Of a DNA stretch of 64,000 nt, positions 45,714-54,878 are shown one piece after another (position 1 is the stretch's first letter; every line of letters starts with the position of its first letter). Both the position numbers and the translations under genes were made by a program. Under the pieces are notes generated by a model. It was not told where the DNA came from and ran no database searches. It saw only the letters and a program-made list of their open reading frames with translations. Source of the stretch: Methanomicrobium sp. W14 (lineage in GTDB: Archaea > Halobacteriota > Methanomicrobia > Methanomicrobiales > Methanomicrobiaceae). The stretch lies in NCBI RefSeq assembly GCF_017875315.1, contig NZ_JAGGMM010000003.1, forward strand, positions 496,001 through 560,000, read 5' to 3'.

Positions 45714-46622
45714 TTAATTAACAAAATAATGGAAAAAAGAATCGATATACCATTTTTTCCATCTCTGAAATTCTGAAAACGGAATTTTGTGATTGTACTG
45801 CAAAAATTTGAACGCTGACATTGTCGTCATACCAATCATAAAAAAAATATTTTTCAGCTTTGTATCACGTGAAACAAAATTATCCATGTAAATATGCGCA
45901 TATGCATAAACCCACGTTGAAGGGACATTACCCTTTCCAAAATGGTTTTTCATAACTTCAAGAACTTCTGCATGCGCTTCAAGCCTCTTGGACATCGTCT
46001 TGGTTTCCTGGTAAAACCTGGAATTTGCCAGATATTCAGGCAGGTAATCAAAACCTCCATACTCTTCCGCCACTCTTATCCAGTAATCATAATCCATGCA
46101 GAACTGAAGTTTGTCATCAAACAAACCTACAGTCTCAATGACTTCACGTTTCCAGAATGTCGTAGGCTGGCAGATATAACAGGTTTCAGCGAGACGATTA
46201 AAATCAAAAGGCTCGGTGGGATATCTTTCGATGACCTCGCCTTCAGCGGTTATATGATAACCTTCCCCGTATAACAGCTTTGCGTCAGGATTTTCCCTGA
46301 AATAATTCACAGCACGGCTGACAGCACCGGGAAGATAGGTATCGTCCGAATTGAGATAAGCAAGAATTTCACCCTTTGCCATGCGTAGACCCTTATTTAT
46401 GGCATCTGTCTGACCATTGTCCTTTTCCGAAAACCAGACAATACGCCCGTTGTATTTTTTCAGGACCTCAAGAGTCTCATCGGTAGAACCACCGTCCATA
46501 ACAATATATTCAATATTTGGATAATCCTGATTTAAAACGCTGAGAATGGTCTCTTCAATAAATTTTCCCTGGTTATATGAAGGGGTAACTACAGTGACCA
46601 GCGGCATTTCCTGGGATTTCAT
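45714..46622 (-). CDS. GT2 glycosyltransferase
   Basis: The 302-residue enzyme begins with VTVVTPSYNQGKFIEETI and has MDGGSTDETL and the metal-binding AYLNSDDTYLPGA (about residue 93), followed by CQPTTFWKREV. No membrane domain is obvious. The donor sugar is unknown. The ATG at 46622 follows the previous stop (TGA at 46623) without gap, so it is coupled to the GT4 gene before it. A candidate for adding the sugar that primes or decorates the exported polymer. Confidence 0.88.
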   Translation of the reverse strand: MKSQEMPLVTVVTPSYNQGKFIEETILSVLNQDYPNIEYIVMDGGSTDETLEVLKKYNGRIVWFSEKDNGQTDAINKGLRMAKGEILAYLNSDDTYLPGAVSRAVNYFRENPDAKLLYGEGYHITAEGEVIERYPTEPFDFNRLAETCYICQPTTFWKREVIETVGLFDDKLQFCMDYDYWIRVAEEYGGFDYLPEYLANSRFYQETKTMSKRLEAHAEVLEVMKNHFGKGNVPSTWVYAYAHIYMDNFVSRDTKLKNIFFMIGMTTMSAFKFLQYNHKIPFSEFQRWKKWYIDSFFHYFVN

Positions 46623-48206
46623 TCAGATTACTTCCATGTTAACAAAATCAGTTGGGTTTTCATTATTTTCAGACATTTTAAGTGATTCCAAAACCAGGGA
46701 AAGTTTGCGTTCATCTTCCCCGATACCTAGTTTTTTGGGAGAATATGATTTTTTTGAAATAATTTCAACGCTGCATTCTCCACTTTTTTCACAAATATCA
46801 GGTATTTCAAACCCAAAAGTATACTTTCCTATCTCCGGGATACCTATATTATATGTTTTTTTTCCATTAAGAATTACTTTTATTTTCATCGGATAATTTA
46901 CCGGAAGTTCCCCCCGAAGATTTATCCACAAATGACGGTAATTTTTTGCACCGCAATAAATAAACTTTACTTTGGAAAACCAACCGTCAGAATAAAGTCC
47001 ATAAAATCTATGAGAATCATTCTTACAGCATTTATCTGAACGCGAGTCGTGACTACAAACAGATCTGAAAAGATCCAAGTGCATCTCAGCAACTTTTTCA
47101 TAAGAATACAGCTTTGCCCTCTCTTTCCCTTTTAAAATCAGTTCATCACGCAGAGAACTATCTGATATAACTTTATGCATAGCCACGCATATATCCTGGG
47201 GGTCTTTTGGATCAAACAAATAAGCAGCATCACCTGCAATTTCCGGAATACTTGTAGTGTTTGAGGCAATTACCGGGCATTCCGATGCCATCGCTTCAAT
47301 TACCGGAATTCCAAATCCCTCAAAAAGAGAGGGAAATACAAGAGCCTTTGCGCATGCATACAATCCCGGCATATCCTCCTTATCAACATAGTCAAGAACA
47401 TGAACGCAATCCGTGAGTCTGTGTTCAGATATAAAATTCTGGATACTCCTGTTAACTCCAAAACCACTGCCTGTAAATATTAAATTTAAAGAGTCTGAAT
47501 ACCTTTTCCTATATTCTTTAAACGCTTCCAAAAGCATTAGATGGTTCTTGTGCTCCCAGGCATTTGCCGGGTACAAAAGGAAATTTTCAGGGAGATTATA
47601 CTTTTTTGAAACTAAACCTGCATTTTCAGAGGATTTCCCAAAATTATCTCCTGCTGCAAGATAAATAACTACAATCTTTTCCGGATCTATACCAAGTTTT
47701 TCTATAAAACTTTCTTTTGAAAATTCAGATATTGTAACAATTTTGGAAGCCTGCTCGCAAGAAGGCAGTATATATCCTTTTCTTAGGGCCAGCTCCTCCT
47801 TGGAAAAGTATTCAGGAAAATATTCATGCTGAAGGTCTGGAATCGTAACAATTCCGGGAATACTAAGTGGACGAGGATCAAGGCTTAAAAATGGGCAAAA
47901 CCACAGATCAAAATCATATTTTCTAATAATTTCGACTAAAGGGTCTTCAGACCTCTGATCGGCAGAACCAAAGATTTTTAATTTTGAACAAACACTACTC
48001 AAAATTCTGTAACTGCCGTGAACCGGAATATTATGACAATTCTTTGCAGTATATTTTAAAGAATTTTCATTATAAGGTGCCGTAATAAGGTAATACTGAT
48101 TAAAATTATCAATTAAAAACAGATGTTCAAGAAGATTCCGAAGATAAACCTCCATTCCTCCATTTTTTCCGGGTCTTAAAGGCAATAAATTGATTCCGAT
48201 TTTCAT
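46623..48206 (-). CDS. GT4 glycosyltransferase with an extra C-terminal beta domain
   Basis: The 527-residue protein begins GINLLPLRPGKNGGMEVYLRN. The donor motif is EGFGIPVIEAMASECPVIA (about residue 285), and the GT4 fold ends near residue 386. The next 140 residues form a separate domain with GLYSDGWFSKVKFIYC and many short beta-strand-like repeats, reminiscent of carbohydrate-binding sandwiches; I do not recognise its family. The stop of the methyltransferase gene and its ATG are adjacent. It probably adds mannose/rhamnose residues and may hold the growing chain through its extra domain. Confidence 0.87.
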   Translation of the reverse strand: MKIGINLLPLRPGKNGGMEVYLRNLLEHLFLIDNFNQYYLITAPYNENSLKYTAKNCHNIPVHGSYRILSSVCSKLKIFGSADQRSEDPLVEIIRKYDFDLWFCPFLSLDPRPLSIPGIVTIPDLQHEYFPEYFSKEELALRKGYILPSCEQASKIVTISEFSKESFIEKLGIDPEKIVVIYLAAGDNFGKSSENAGLVSKKYNLPENFLLYPANAWEHKNHLMLLEAFKEYRKRYSDSLNLIFTGSGFGVNRSIQNFISEHRLTDCVHVLDYVDKEDMPGLYACAKALVFPSLFEGFGIPVIEAMASECPVIASNTTSIPEIAGDAAYLFDPKDPQDICVAMHKVISDSSLRDELILKGKERAKLYSYEKVAEMHLDLFRSVCSHDSRSDKCCKNDSHRFYGLYSDGWFSKVKFIYCGAKNYRHLWINLRGELPVNYPMKIKVILNGKKTYNIGIPEIGKYTFGFEIPDICEKSGECSVEIISKKSYSPKKLGIGEDERKLSLVLESLKMSENNENPTDFVNMEVI

Positions 48207-49451
48207 TTAATCTCTCGCTAAATGCTTTTCTGCAATAACTGCATAATCTCCGTATTTCCATTGCCCACCATTGTCTTCAGTACATGGTTTGCCTGAACTG
48301 GTTTCAGCAGAAATATATTTAACTAAAATTTCTTTAAATCCAGATGATTGACACATGAAATAAACAAATTCCGGAAATAACGGTTTTTGGTGAGACGGAT
48401 CTAAAAAGAAAAATCTGAATGCCGAAAGGTTATAAGGATTGACTGTTTCAACAACAAAAATTCCCCCGTCTTTCAATTTATTATAAGCCAGCCTAAAAAA
48501 CTCGTGCAACTTTTCAAAAGGAAGATGCTCTACAACCTGCGCAGAAAAAATCCCATCCAAAGAATCGTCAGGTATTGAATTAAGATAATCAAATATATCA
48601 CTATGAATTACATTAAGACCCTTATTGCGGCATACTTGAATCATATCCTCATTATTATCAACACCGGTCACAAAAATGCCTTCAGCACTCAGTAATTCTA
48701 AAAATTCTCCCCTACCTGATCCGAGGTCCAGGACTTTATTTTTACCTTTAAAATAATCTACATACCAGCTTTGCCTTTGTTTTATAAGCTCCTCAGAACC
48801 CCTGAATAAGTTCTCAAAATCCAAATAATTAAATCTATCTGCTTTGGGGGAGAACCTGTTAAATAATTCAGATGATAATTGAGGTTTCAAATAGCAATCA
48901 ACTTCATTAATTTTCCTGAGAGAATTACTAATCTCAGTATCAATTTTCCTAAATTGATCACACGTATTTTTCAGGTCGGACTTTTGGGCAATACCAATAT
49001 TCTGAATATAGTTATTTAAATACTCATGACTTTTTATTAAACTATTAATCTGGGTATCAATTGTCTTAAACTGGTTATAAATATTATTCAGATCAGATTG
49101 TTGAACATTAACAACATTTTGAAGTTGATTATTCAAATCTTCATGACTTTTTATTAAACTATTAATCTGGGTATCAATTGTCTTAAACTGATCATTAATA
49201 TTGTCCTGAACCATCTCAATTATTCGAATGAGATGCTCATTAAAAATCGTCTGTCTTTTTACAAATAGATTTAATTTACTGCGATGATGAAATAAATCAG
49301 ATAAACAAGACCAATACGACTTTTTTCTGCAACCTGGTTTTAATATATAGTCGGGTGACTGGACATCACAATTATCTTTGAGATACTCAATATTATTCCG
49401 AATACCTGAATCCCAAATATCATTTAATTCAGGGTTTTTTTGATCACCCAT
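48207..49451 (-). CDS. class I SAM methyltransferase with N-terminal coiled coil (candidate chain terminator/ruler)
   Basis: The 414-residue protein has a long N-terminal helical region (about residues 65-185) in which FKTIDTQINSLIKSHE is repeated at residues 89 and 128, a 39-residue period, and partly again at 167. The methyltransferase domain follows, with VLDLGSGRGEFLELL at residue 240, the ITVGVD-like strand and AQVVEHLPF, ending in a FLDPSHQKPLFPEF segment. The combined coiled coil and methyltransferase resembles WbdD-type chain terminators, which cap a polysaccharide and set its length, but there is no kinase domain. Its genes are part of an ABC-exporter locus. Confidence 0.85.
   Translation of the reverse strand: MGDQKNPELNDIWDSGIRNNIEYLKDNCDVQSPDYILKPGCRKKSYWSCLSDLFHHRSKLNLFVKRQTIFNEHLIRIIEMVQDNINDQFKTIDTQINSLIKSHEDLNNQLQNVVNVQQSDLNNIYNQFKTIDTQINSLIKSHEYLNNYIQNIGIAQKSDLKNTCDQFRKIDTEISNSLRKINEVDCYLKPQLSSELFNRFSPKADRFNYLDFENLFRGSEELIKQRQSWYVDYFKGKNKVLDLGSGRGEFLELLSAEGIFVTGVDNNEDMIQVCRNKGLNVIHSDIFDYLNSIPDDSLDGIFSAQVVEHLPFEKLHEFFRLAYNKLKDGGIFVVETVNPYNLSAFRFFFLDPSHQKPLFPEFVYFMCQSSGFKEILVKYISAETSSGKPCTEDNGGQWKYGDYAVIAEKHLARD
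49024..49190 (-). repeat. intragenic direct repeat with a 117-base period
   Basis: Fifty identical bases occur at 49024-49073 and 49141-49190 inside the coiled-coil part of the methyltransferase gene, exactly 117 bases apart. This adds 39 residues without changing the frame. A third, more diverged unit lies further along the protein. Confidence 0.85.
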
Positions 49452-49462
49452 ATTAATTACCT

Positions 49463-50221
49463 TTAGTATTCTGTTTTAAGATTCTTATTTAATATTCCTT
49501 TTTCCAAAACATTAAATCTAAACCAAGATAGGATATTCCTATTTTGGTTCTTAGATTTGACTAAAAGAGCACATAATAGTCCTGCCGCTGCAACTGCCCC
49601 ATTATCGTTATATAATGTATTTTCAAGATCTTTCCTATTACAACTCTGCCATCCGTCATTATAGATATAAAAATCTTCCTTCTCTACTGTCCATGGAAAA
49701 GAGGTTTTTAATTTATCCCACCTACATTTATCGTAATGAATAAACCATCCATAATCCTGAAATTTACCATATGGCACAGTAATAACAACTTTCCCGCCGG
49801 GCTTAGTGATTCGGTATATTTCCCGAAGTGCACGTATATCTCCACGTTTTTCCTCCTCACCGGCAAAACCTGTATATATCGTATTATCTTTTCCAATATG
49901 CTCTATTGTAGAAATACAAAAAATTAAATCAAAAAAATTATCTGCAAATTTTGTTTTTCTGATGTCTCCAACATGAGGAATAATTCCGTCAACTTTTTTA
50001 TCAGTAATATCCAGTCCATGAAGTTCAGGAATTTTTAAATTTAGTAATTCGATTAAGTACCTTTCCTCAGCATGCGCAAATCCAATGTCTAATACCTTTT
50101 GTTCGTTGTGGTACTGGCTCATTGTCCAAGGAATCTCAATGCACCTTTCGGAATCACCAGCACCATAATGAGCAAAAGGCAACTGATCTGCACCAGTAGA
50201 TTTCTCTTTGCAAAATTTCAT
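49463..50221 (-). CDS. SAM-dependent methyltransferase, second of the pair
   Basis: The 252-residue enzyme has a Rossmann core with VLDIGFAHAEERYLIELL as motif I and the strand ELHGLDI. The segment FDLIFCISTIEHIG and the GGKVVITVPYG loop follow. The N-terminus AHYGAGDSERCIEIPW is unlike usual methyltransferases. A TATA box at 50245-50253, with no ribosome site, indicates its own promoter and a leaderless start. It may O-methylate a sugar of the polymer or a precursor. It precedes the coiled-coil methyltransferase gene by 11 bases. Confidence 0.82.
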   Translation of the reverse strand: MKFCKEKSTGADQLPFAHYGAGDSERCIEIPWTMSQYHNEQKVLDIGFAHAEERYLIELLNLKIPELHGLDITDKKVDGIIPHVGDIRKTKFADNFFDLIFCISTIEHIGKDNTIYTGFAGEEEKRGDIRALREIYRITKPGGKVVITVPYGKFQDYGWFIHYDKCRWDKLKTSFPWTVEKEDFYIYNDGWQSCNRKDLENTLYNDNGAVAAAGLLCALLVKSKNQNRNILSWFRFNVLEKGILNKNLKTEY

Positions 50222-50600
50222 ACTATCTCAATATCTGTTTTTTGTTTTATACAATCTCTCTACAAATATTAATAATTCTAACTCATTCAAAATAGCAAAA
50301 TTCAACTTCTGGATCCATATTGCAGATGCGAGAGTATAATGGCACCATTATCAGGTAAAAAAATTCAAATGTTGTATATCATACATACTGAATAGACATC
50401 TGATTATAAATATGACTGAACTTCAGATTTGAGTTAATCCTTGATTCATATCAACAACTCTCCAATAAACCGGTATATATATCATATATTAAAATTTAAT
50501 ATTCTTTATTAATAAAGGGCCATATAATATTTAAAGTATCTTTAGAGGAAATACTTATGGATTCACATGTCTACATCCTCTTGAGTTTCCATTGAGAAAG
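50222..50600. other. intergenic region splitting the polysaccharide locus
   Basis: About 380 bases, AT-rich. It contains the promoter of the leftward methyltransferase-GT block at its left end. No gene, repeat or RNA fold was seen in the remainder, so the locus is probably transcribed in two or more units. Confidence 0.4.
50245..50253 (-). promoter_or_regulatory. TATA box of the methyltransferase/glycosyltransferase block
   Basis: On the minus strand TGTATAAAA is centred about 28 bases before the ATG at 50221, a spacing that predicts a leaderless transcript. Confidence 0.5.
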
Positions 50601-51638
50601 TTATCCGCCGATATAATCAATTGGATCTTCTATCCAATCGGGTTGCAATTCATCCACAGGCATGTATGTTGAACATTTTTTACACGAATCAGGAATATTC
50701 TTATCAGAATCCCAGAATTCTTTACACTTTTTTGAATTAAATAATGATTCCAGAGAACGATCAATTACCGATCCAAGCAACAAATCCTTAGCTGAACTAT
50801 CTGAACAAACACACAAAGAAACATCACCATTAACACAGATTTTTATTGAGATAAGTGGTCTGAAACATGGATTGGTTATTTTGGGCATTTTCTTCCATTC
50901 TGCATCATCAGATAATATGGGTAATTCCTGATCAAGTAATGATCCCCATGTTGTATATACTGTCATATATTGAAAAGGAATTTTTTTTGAAAAATTTTTA
51001 TTAATCCAAGAATCTATTTCATCTGAAGTTCTGTTTTTTAACAATCTGAATCCAAAGACAATATTCTCAGTAGGAGATAAATCTACAATTCTGCGAATTG
51101 AAGAAATACACCTTTCATAAGTATTACATTGCGTAATTTTTGAATATTCATCTGAATCTAATCCATATATCGAGACATAAACCCTTTTTAATTTTTTTAA
51201 TATATAATACAAATCCTCATCTTCCCATTTCTCTGAACCAATTCCATTTGTGGTTACAGATAAACCAGTTATCTGAGGCATTTTTTCTATAATTTTTATC
51301 CTTTCTAATAACAAATTATCCAAAAATACTTCCCCAGGGGAAGGAGTCAAGGATATCATCCCCCCGCCAATATTTGCATAATCTAAGGTAACTTTCTGAA
51401 ATATGGACAAAGGCATAACAGTTTTTTTTGATGTTTGATATTGATATGCGCAGAATATGCAATTATGATTGCAATAATTTATTGTTTCGATATGTATCAT
51501 CAGGGGTCTTGACATCACTTCATTACGTAAGGCATTTCGATAGAACTTATATAATAAAGAATTATTCTTTTTTTTATAATAACATTTTATTTTGCATTGA
51601 TCGTTTAGATTACCGGAAATTGATTTAAATACATCCAT
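50601..51638 (-). CDS. radical SAM protein with SPASM-like C-terminal cluster domain
   Basis: The ATG at 51638 directly follows the wzt stop; a GTG at 51647 is an overlapping alternative. The about 345-residue enzyme has CNHNCIFCAY, the CxxxCxxC motif that binds the radical SAM iron-sulfur cluster (about residue 57). A C-terminal region of clustered cysteines (CFRP, CVNGDVSLC, SCKKCSTY) fits a SPASM or twitch domain with auxiliary clusters. It could catalyse epimerisation, dehydrogenation or methylation of a sugar or lipid. Such a protein between wzt and methyltransferase genes is not something I know from bacterial loci. Confidence 0.85.
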   Translation of the reverse strand: MDVFKSISGNLNDQCKIKCYYKKKNNSLLYKFYRNALRNEVMSRPLMIHIETINYCNHNCIFCAYQYQTSKKTVMPLSIFQKVTLDYANIGGGMISLTPSPGEVFLDNLLLERIKIIEKMPQITGLSVTTNGIGSEKWEDEDLYYILKKLKRVYVSIYGLDSDEYSKITQCNTYERCISSIRRIVDLSPTENIVFGFRLLKNRTSDEIDSWINKNFSKKIPFQYMTVYTTWGSLLDQELPILSDDAEWKKMPKITNPCFRPLISIKICVNGDVSLCVCSDSSAKDLLLGSVIDRSLESLFNSKKCKEFWDSDKNIPDSCKKCSTYMPVDELQPDWIEDPIDYIGG

Positions 51639-51639
51639 A

Positions 51640-52881
51640 TTAATCACTTATTACACTAAAAGCTGGTTTTATATTGAATACACCACCATATAAAATAGAA
51701 TTATTATTAACAATTACTTTTAATATTACCATGTCATGGGCCATAAATAAATAGTCTTCATATAACCCTTTTCCTATTGGTTTATCTGCAATTCCAAGTG
51801 AAAAAGAATAATCTCCAGGACATAACGGGACATTCATTTTAAATTGGACATGCAGAATAGTATTTGGATCATAGCATGAAGACCTCCATCCCAACCACCA
51901 CGAACTGGTATCAAAAATTACTTGCCCAAATTTATTTCTAATTGTAAAACCGATGTGAGGTTCTTTCAGAACTCTACTTGATTTAAACTTTACATCCAAA
52001 ATGAGATCTTCTTCACTAACAATTGAATCAATTACTTCTCCACCTTTAGAAAGCAATTTCATGCTTAGAATTTCAATAGATGAGTCCTTAAGATCAGAAT
52101 GGTTTTGCCATCCACTTTTAGCAGTACTTTCTATTTTCAATTCTTCTTTATTTCCTTTATGAGATTTCTTTAAAAGAACATTCTGATAATAATCAACTAC
52201 TTCCTTGGTAAAACCTCCAATTACAAAATTTCCATGATCCAGCATAATCGCCGAATCGCATAAAATCTTCACTGCATTCATGTCATGCGAAACAAAAATA
52301 ATTGAACCACCCCTATCCTTGAACGCCTGGATGGCTCTCATGCACTTCTGCTGAAAATATGCGTCACCGACTGACAAAGCCTCATCAACCAGAAAACAGG
52401 CGGGTTCCGCATGAATTGCTATTGAAAAGCCAAGACGCATAAGCATTCCGGAGGAATACGTCTTAATAGGGTCGTTTATGGCATCGCCGAGTTCGGTAAA
52501 TTCTATTATATCACTCTTCTTTTCGTCAAGTTCGGTTTTGCCCATTCCAAGCATTGTTCCGTTCATGTATATGTTTTCAACACCTGAAAGTTCCGGGTTA
52601 AAACCTGTTCCAAGCTCCAGAAGCCCCGTAACCTTTCCGGTAACAGTAACTTTTCCCTCATCCGGAATTACGACTCCCTGAAGAATCTTCAAAAGCGTGG
52701 ATTTACCTGCACCGTTTTCACCCACAATTCCAAGCGTTTCACCGTCCGCAACAGAGAAGGATATGTGGGACAAAGCCTGAAGCTCCTTGTGGTACTTCTT
52801 TCGAAGTACAATTTCTTTGAGCCTGTCAGCAGGAGAACGGTAGATTTTGTATTCCTTGCTTACATTTTCAACGGTTATCAT
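51640..52881 (-). CDS. wzt: polysaccharide ABC exporter ATPase with C-terminal carbohydrate-recognition domain (Wzt)
   Basis: The 413-residue protein has the ABC motifs GENGAGKSTLLKIL (Walker A, about residue 60), YSSGMLMRLGF (signature) and FLVDEALSVGD (Walker B). Residues about 260-413 form a beta-rich domain with the Wzt_C look: STAKSGWQNHSDLKDSSIEI, FTIRNKFGQVIFDTSSWW, PGDYSFSLGIA. In bacterial O9a-type systems this domain recognises the capped chain end. A GAGGTG ribosome site overlaps the wzm stop region. It provides energy for the Wzm permease encoded just upstream. Confidence 0.93.
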   Translation of the reverse strand: MITVENVSKEYKIYRSPADRLKEIVLRKKYHKELQALSHISFSVADGETLGIVGENGAGKSTLLKILQGVVIPDEGKVTVTGKVTGLLELGTGFNPELSGVENIYMNGTMLGMGKTELDEKKSDIIEFTELGDAINDPIKTYSSGMLMRLGFSIAIHAEPACFLVDEALSVGDAYFQQKCMRAIQAFKDRGGSIIFVSHDMNAVKILCDSAIMLDHGNFVIGGFTKEVVDYYQNVLLKKSHKGNKEELKIESTAKSGWQNHSDLKDSSIEILSMKLLSKGGEVIDSIVSEEDLILDVKFKSSRVLKEPHIGFTIRNKFGQVIFDTSSWWLGWRSSCYDPNTILHVQFKMNVPLCPGDYSFSLGIADKPIGKGLYEDYLFMAHDMVILKVIVNNNSILYGGVFNIKPAFSVISD

Positions 52882-52893
52882 TTAAAACCCACC

Positions 52894-53661
52894 TCACATG
52901 AAATCCCTTATATCCTTCTCAAGCTTTTTGAAAATCCAGAACGAAACAAAAAGCATGAAAATACTCAGAAGCAGAACGTACGCAAGAAACGTGAAACCCG
53001 GGACTTCATTGTACACGAATATCGACTGGTAGCCGTTTACAATAGCGGTCATCGGGTTCCACACTATAACAGACTTTGCAAAATCAGGAAGGATGTCAAA
53101 GACATAGACGATTGGTGTAAACCAGAACCAGAACAGTAAAACCACCTGAATAGCCTCGCGGAGGTCTTTCAGGAAAACCATGAAATTTGCCAGAAAGAAC
53201 CCGAGGGAATAAGCAAAAAGTACCTGAATTAAATATATCAGCGGTACAAATATTAAAAGCCACGAAAACTGATATCCCGCATATATGAGGAATATGAAAT
53301 AAAACAGCATGGTCCCTGCAAATATTACAGTCTCTGATACGACAATATACAACGGGAAATATTTCAGGTCTGTGTTAAGCTTCGTCAAAATATGACGGTT
53401 GTCAGGAAAAACAGTCGCAATTCTTGCGAACATGCTTGAAAAAGCGGTCCAGGGAAGAATACCTGCACAGATATATATGCCGTAGCTGAAGACATCAGAC
53501 GAACCGGGAAGTTTTGCACCCATAATCCCGGAGAAAATAAACGTATAAACTATAATATTTGCAAGAGGAAAAATAAAATTCCAGGCAAATCCCAAAAGAG
53601 AGCCTGAATATCTCTCCGTAAGGTCCCTTTTTGCAAAATCCATTACCAGACTATAATTCAA
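52894..53661 (-). CDS. wzm: polysaccharide ABC exporter permease (Wzm)
   Basis: Starts at TTG at 53661 (GGGGA nine bases upstream); ATG at 53643 is possible. The 255-residue ABC-2 family permease has six membrane helices and the family start AKRDLTERYSGSLLGFAWNF, which leads into the first helix. With Wzt it exports a preformed polymer from the cytoplasm across the membrane. The stop is 12 bases before the wzt start. Gap of 118 bases to the upstream GT4 gene. Confidence 0.92.
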   Translation of the reverse strand: MNYSLVMDFAKRDLTERYSGSLLGFAWNFIFPLANIIVYTFIFSGIMGAKLPGSSDVFSYGIYICAGILPWTAFSSMFARIATVFPDNRHILTKLNTDLKYFPLYIVVSETVIFAGTMLFYFIFLIYAGYQFSWLLIFVPLIYLIQVLFAYSLGFFLANFMVFLKDLREAIQVVLLFWFWFTPIVYVFDILPDFAKSVIVWNPMTAIVNGYQSIFVYNEVPGFTFLAYVLLLSIFMLFVSFWIFKKLEKDIRDFM

Positions 53662-53779
53662 TCAGAAGCATCCCCTTACCAGCGCAAAACCATAATAATA
53701 TTCATTAAACTTCATTCCGGAAATTTTACCATAATGCAATTAACCGATCTTATTAAATTTCTCACACGGAAAATAATAA

Positions 53780-54859
53780 TTATCGGTTGAAAACCTCTGA
53801 AGCAACATTTTTTATTCCTTCTTCAAACTTATCCAGGGAAAATATCCCGGCCCTTTCAACACATTTATCATGGTATTTTCCAGGTGAATATGATATTTTT
53901 TTTACAGCATTAACAACTGATTCTGCATCAGCTCCAACCAGGTAACCCGTCTCCCCGTCAACAACGGTTTCCTTAAACCCGCCTTCATTAACCGCAACAA
54001 CCGCCTTGCCTGATGCCATCGCCTCAACAGGAGTCATCCCGAAGTCCTCATCAACGGCCGTTGCAACAAACCCTCTGCACCGCGAGTACAAATCCAGTAT
54101 CTTATCTTCAGGTACTTCTCCGATAATCTTCACGTTTGAAGGCAGATTTTTTGATATTTTTCCTGCGTATCCTGCCGCCTGGTCACCTTTTGCATAGCCT
54201 CCGGCAATTACAAGATTTTCATCAGGCAATCTTCTGAAAGCTTCAATCTGAAGTTCAATTCTTTTTTCAGGGTACAGCCTGTTCACGGAAAGCCAGAAGT
54301 CTCCATATTCCCTGCACTGAAATCTGGACGTATCTACAGGAGGATATATGACAACAGAATCACGGTTGTAGTATTTTCTTATCCTTTCCCTGACATTCTC
54401 CGAATTTGCCGCAATCCTTTCAATATACTTCAAAGACCGCCTGTCAAAAAAGCGGCCGAAAAAAACCCACAGCTTAAAGGCCTGTCTTCTCAGAAAAGGC
54501 TGTTTTTTACAGTATTCAGAGTACAAATCATAAAAAGCCCTCACAGGAGTATGGCAGTACCATAAATTAGGACGATGCCTTTTTGAGGCAAAATGCGCCC
54601 AGTTGCCGCTGAATATAAAAAAATCATAATCCTTTGAAAAATCGCAGAGAGAAAATTTCAGTGCCGCAGACATCTGCTTTAAAAGGGGAAAATGGATGGT
54701 CCTTCCAAGACTTATACATGAAATGTTATTCCCCATTAGTTCAACGGCGTCCGTATCGGTTGTTATAATGTCGGCATCAAGAACCTTTGCCATTTCTATA
54801 ACAACCTTCTCCCCGCCTCCGACAGCACCGAAATAGTCATGAAAAATGGCAGTTTTCAA
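53780..54859 (-). CDS. GT4 glycosyltransferase (WbpZ/WbaZ-like)
   Basis: Starts at TTG with AGGTG about eight bases upstream. The 359-residue enzyme has FHDYFGAVGGGEKVVIE at the N-terminus, WYCHTPVRAFYDLY in the acceptor region, and EDFGMTPVEAMASGKAVVAV as the donor-binding E-x7-E (about residue 275). This matches the WbpZ/WbaZ-type rhamnosyl/mannosyl transferases often found next to gmd and wzm/wzt. It would add a D-rhamnose or mannose unit to the lipid-linked polymer. Twenty bases separate it from gmd. Confidence 0.9.
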   Translation of the reverse strand: MKTAIFHDYFGAVGGGEKVVIEMAKVLDADIITTDTDAVELMGNNISCISLGRTIHFPLLKQMSAALKFSLCDFSKDYDFFIFSGNWAHFASKRHRPNLWYCHTPVRAFYDLYSEYCKKQPFLRRQAFKLWVFFGRFFDRRSLKYIERIAANSENVRERIRKYYNRDSVVIYPPVDTSRFQCREYGDFWLSVNRLYPEKRIELQIEAFRRLPDENLVIAGGYAKGDQAAGYAGKISKNLPSNVKIIGEVPEDKILDLYSRCRGFVATAVDEDFGMTPVEAMASGKAVVAVNEGGFKETVVDGETGYLVGADAESVVNAVKKISYSPGKYHDKCVERAGIFSLDKFEEGIKNVASEVFNR

Positions 54860-54878
54860 AAGAGAACACCTGAAAAAA

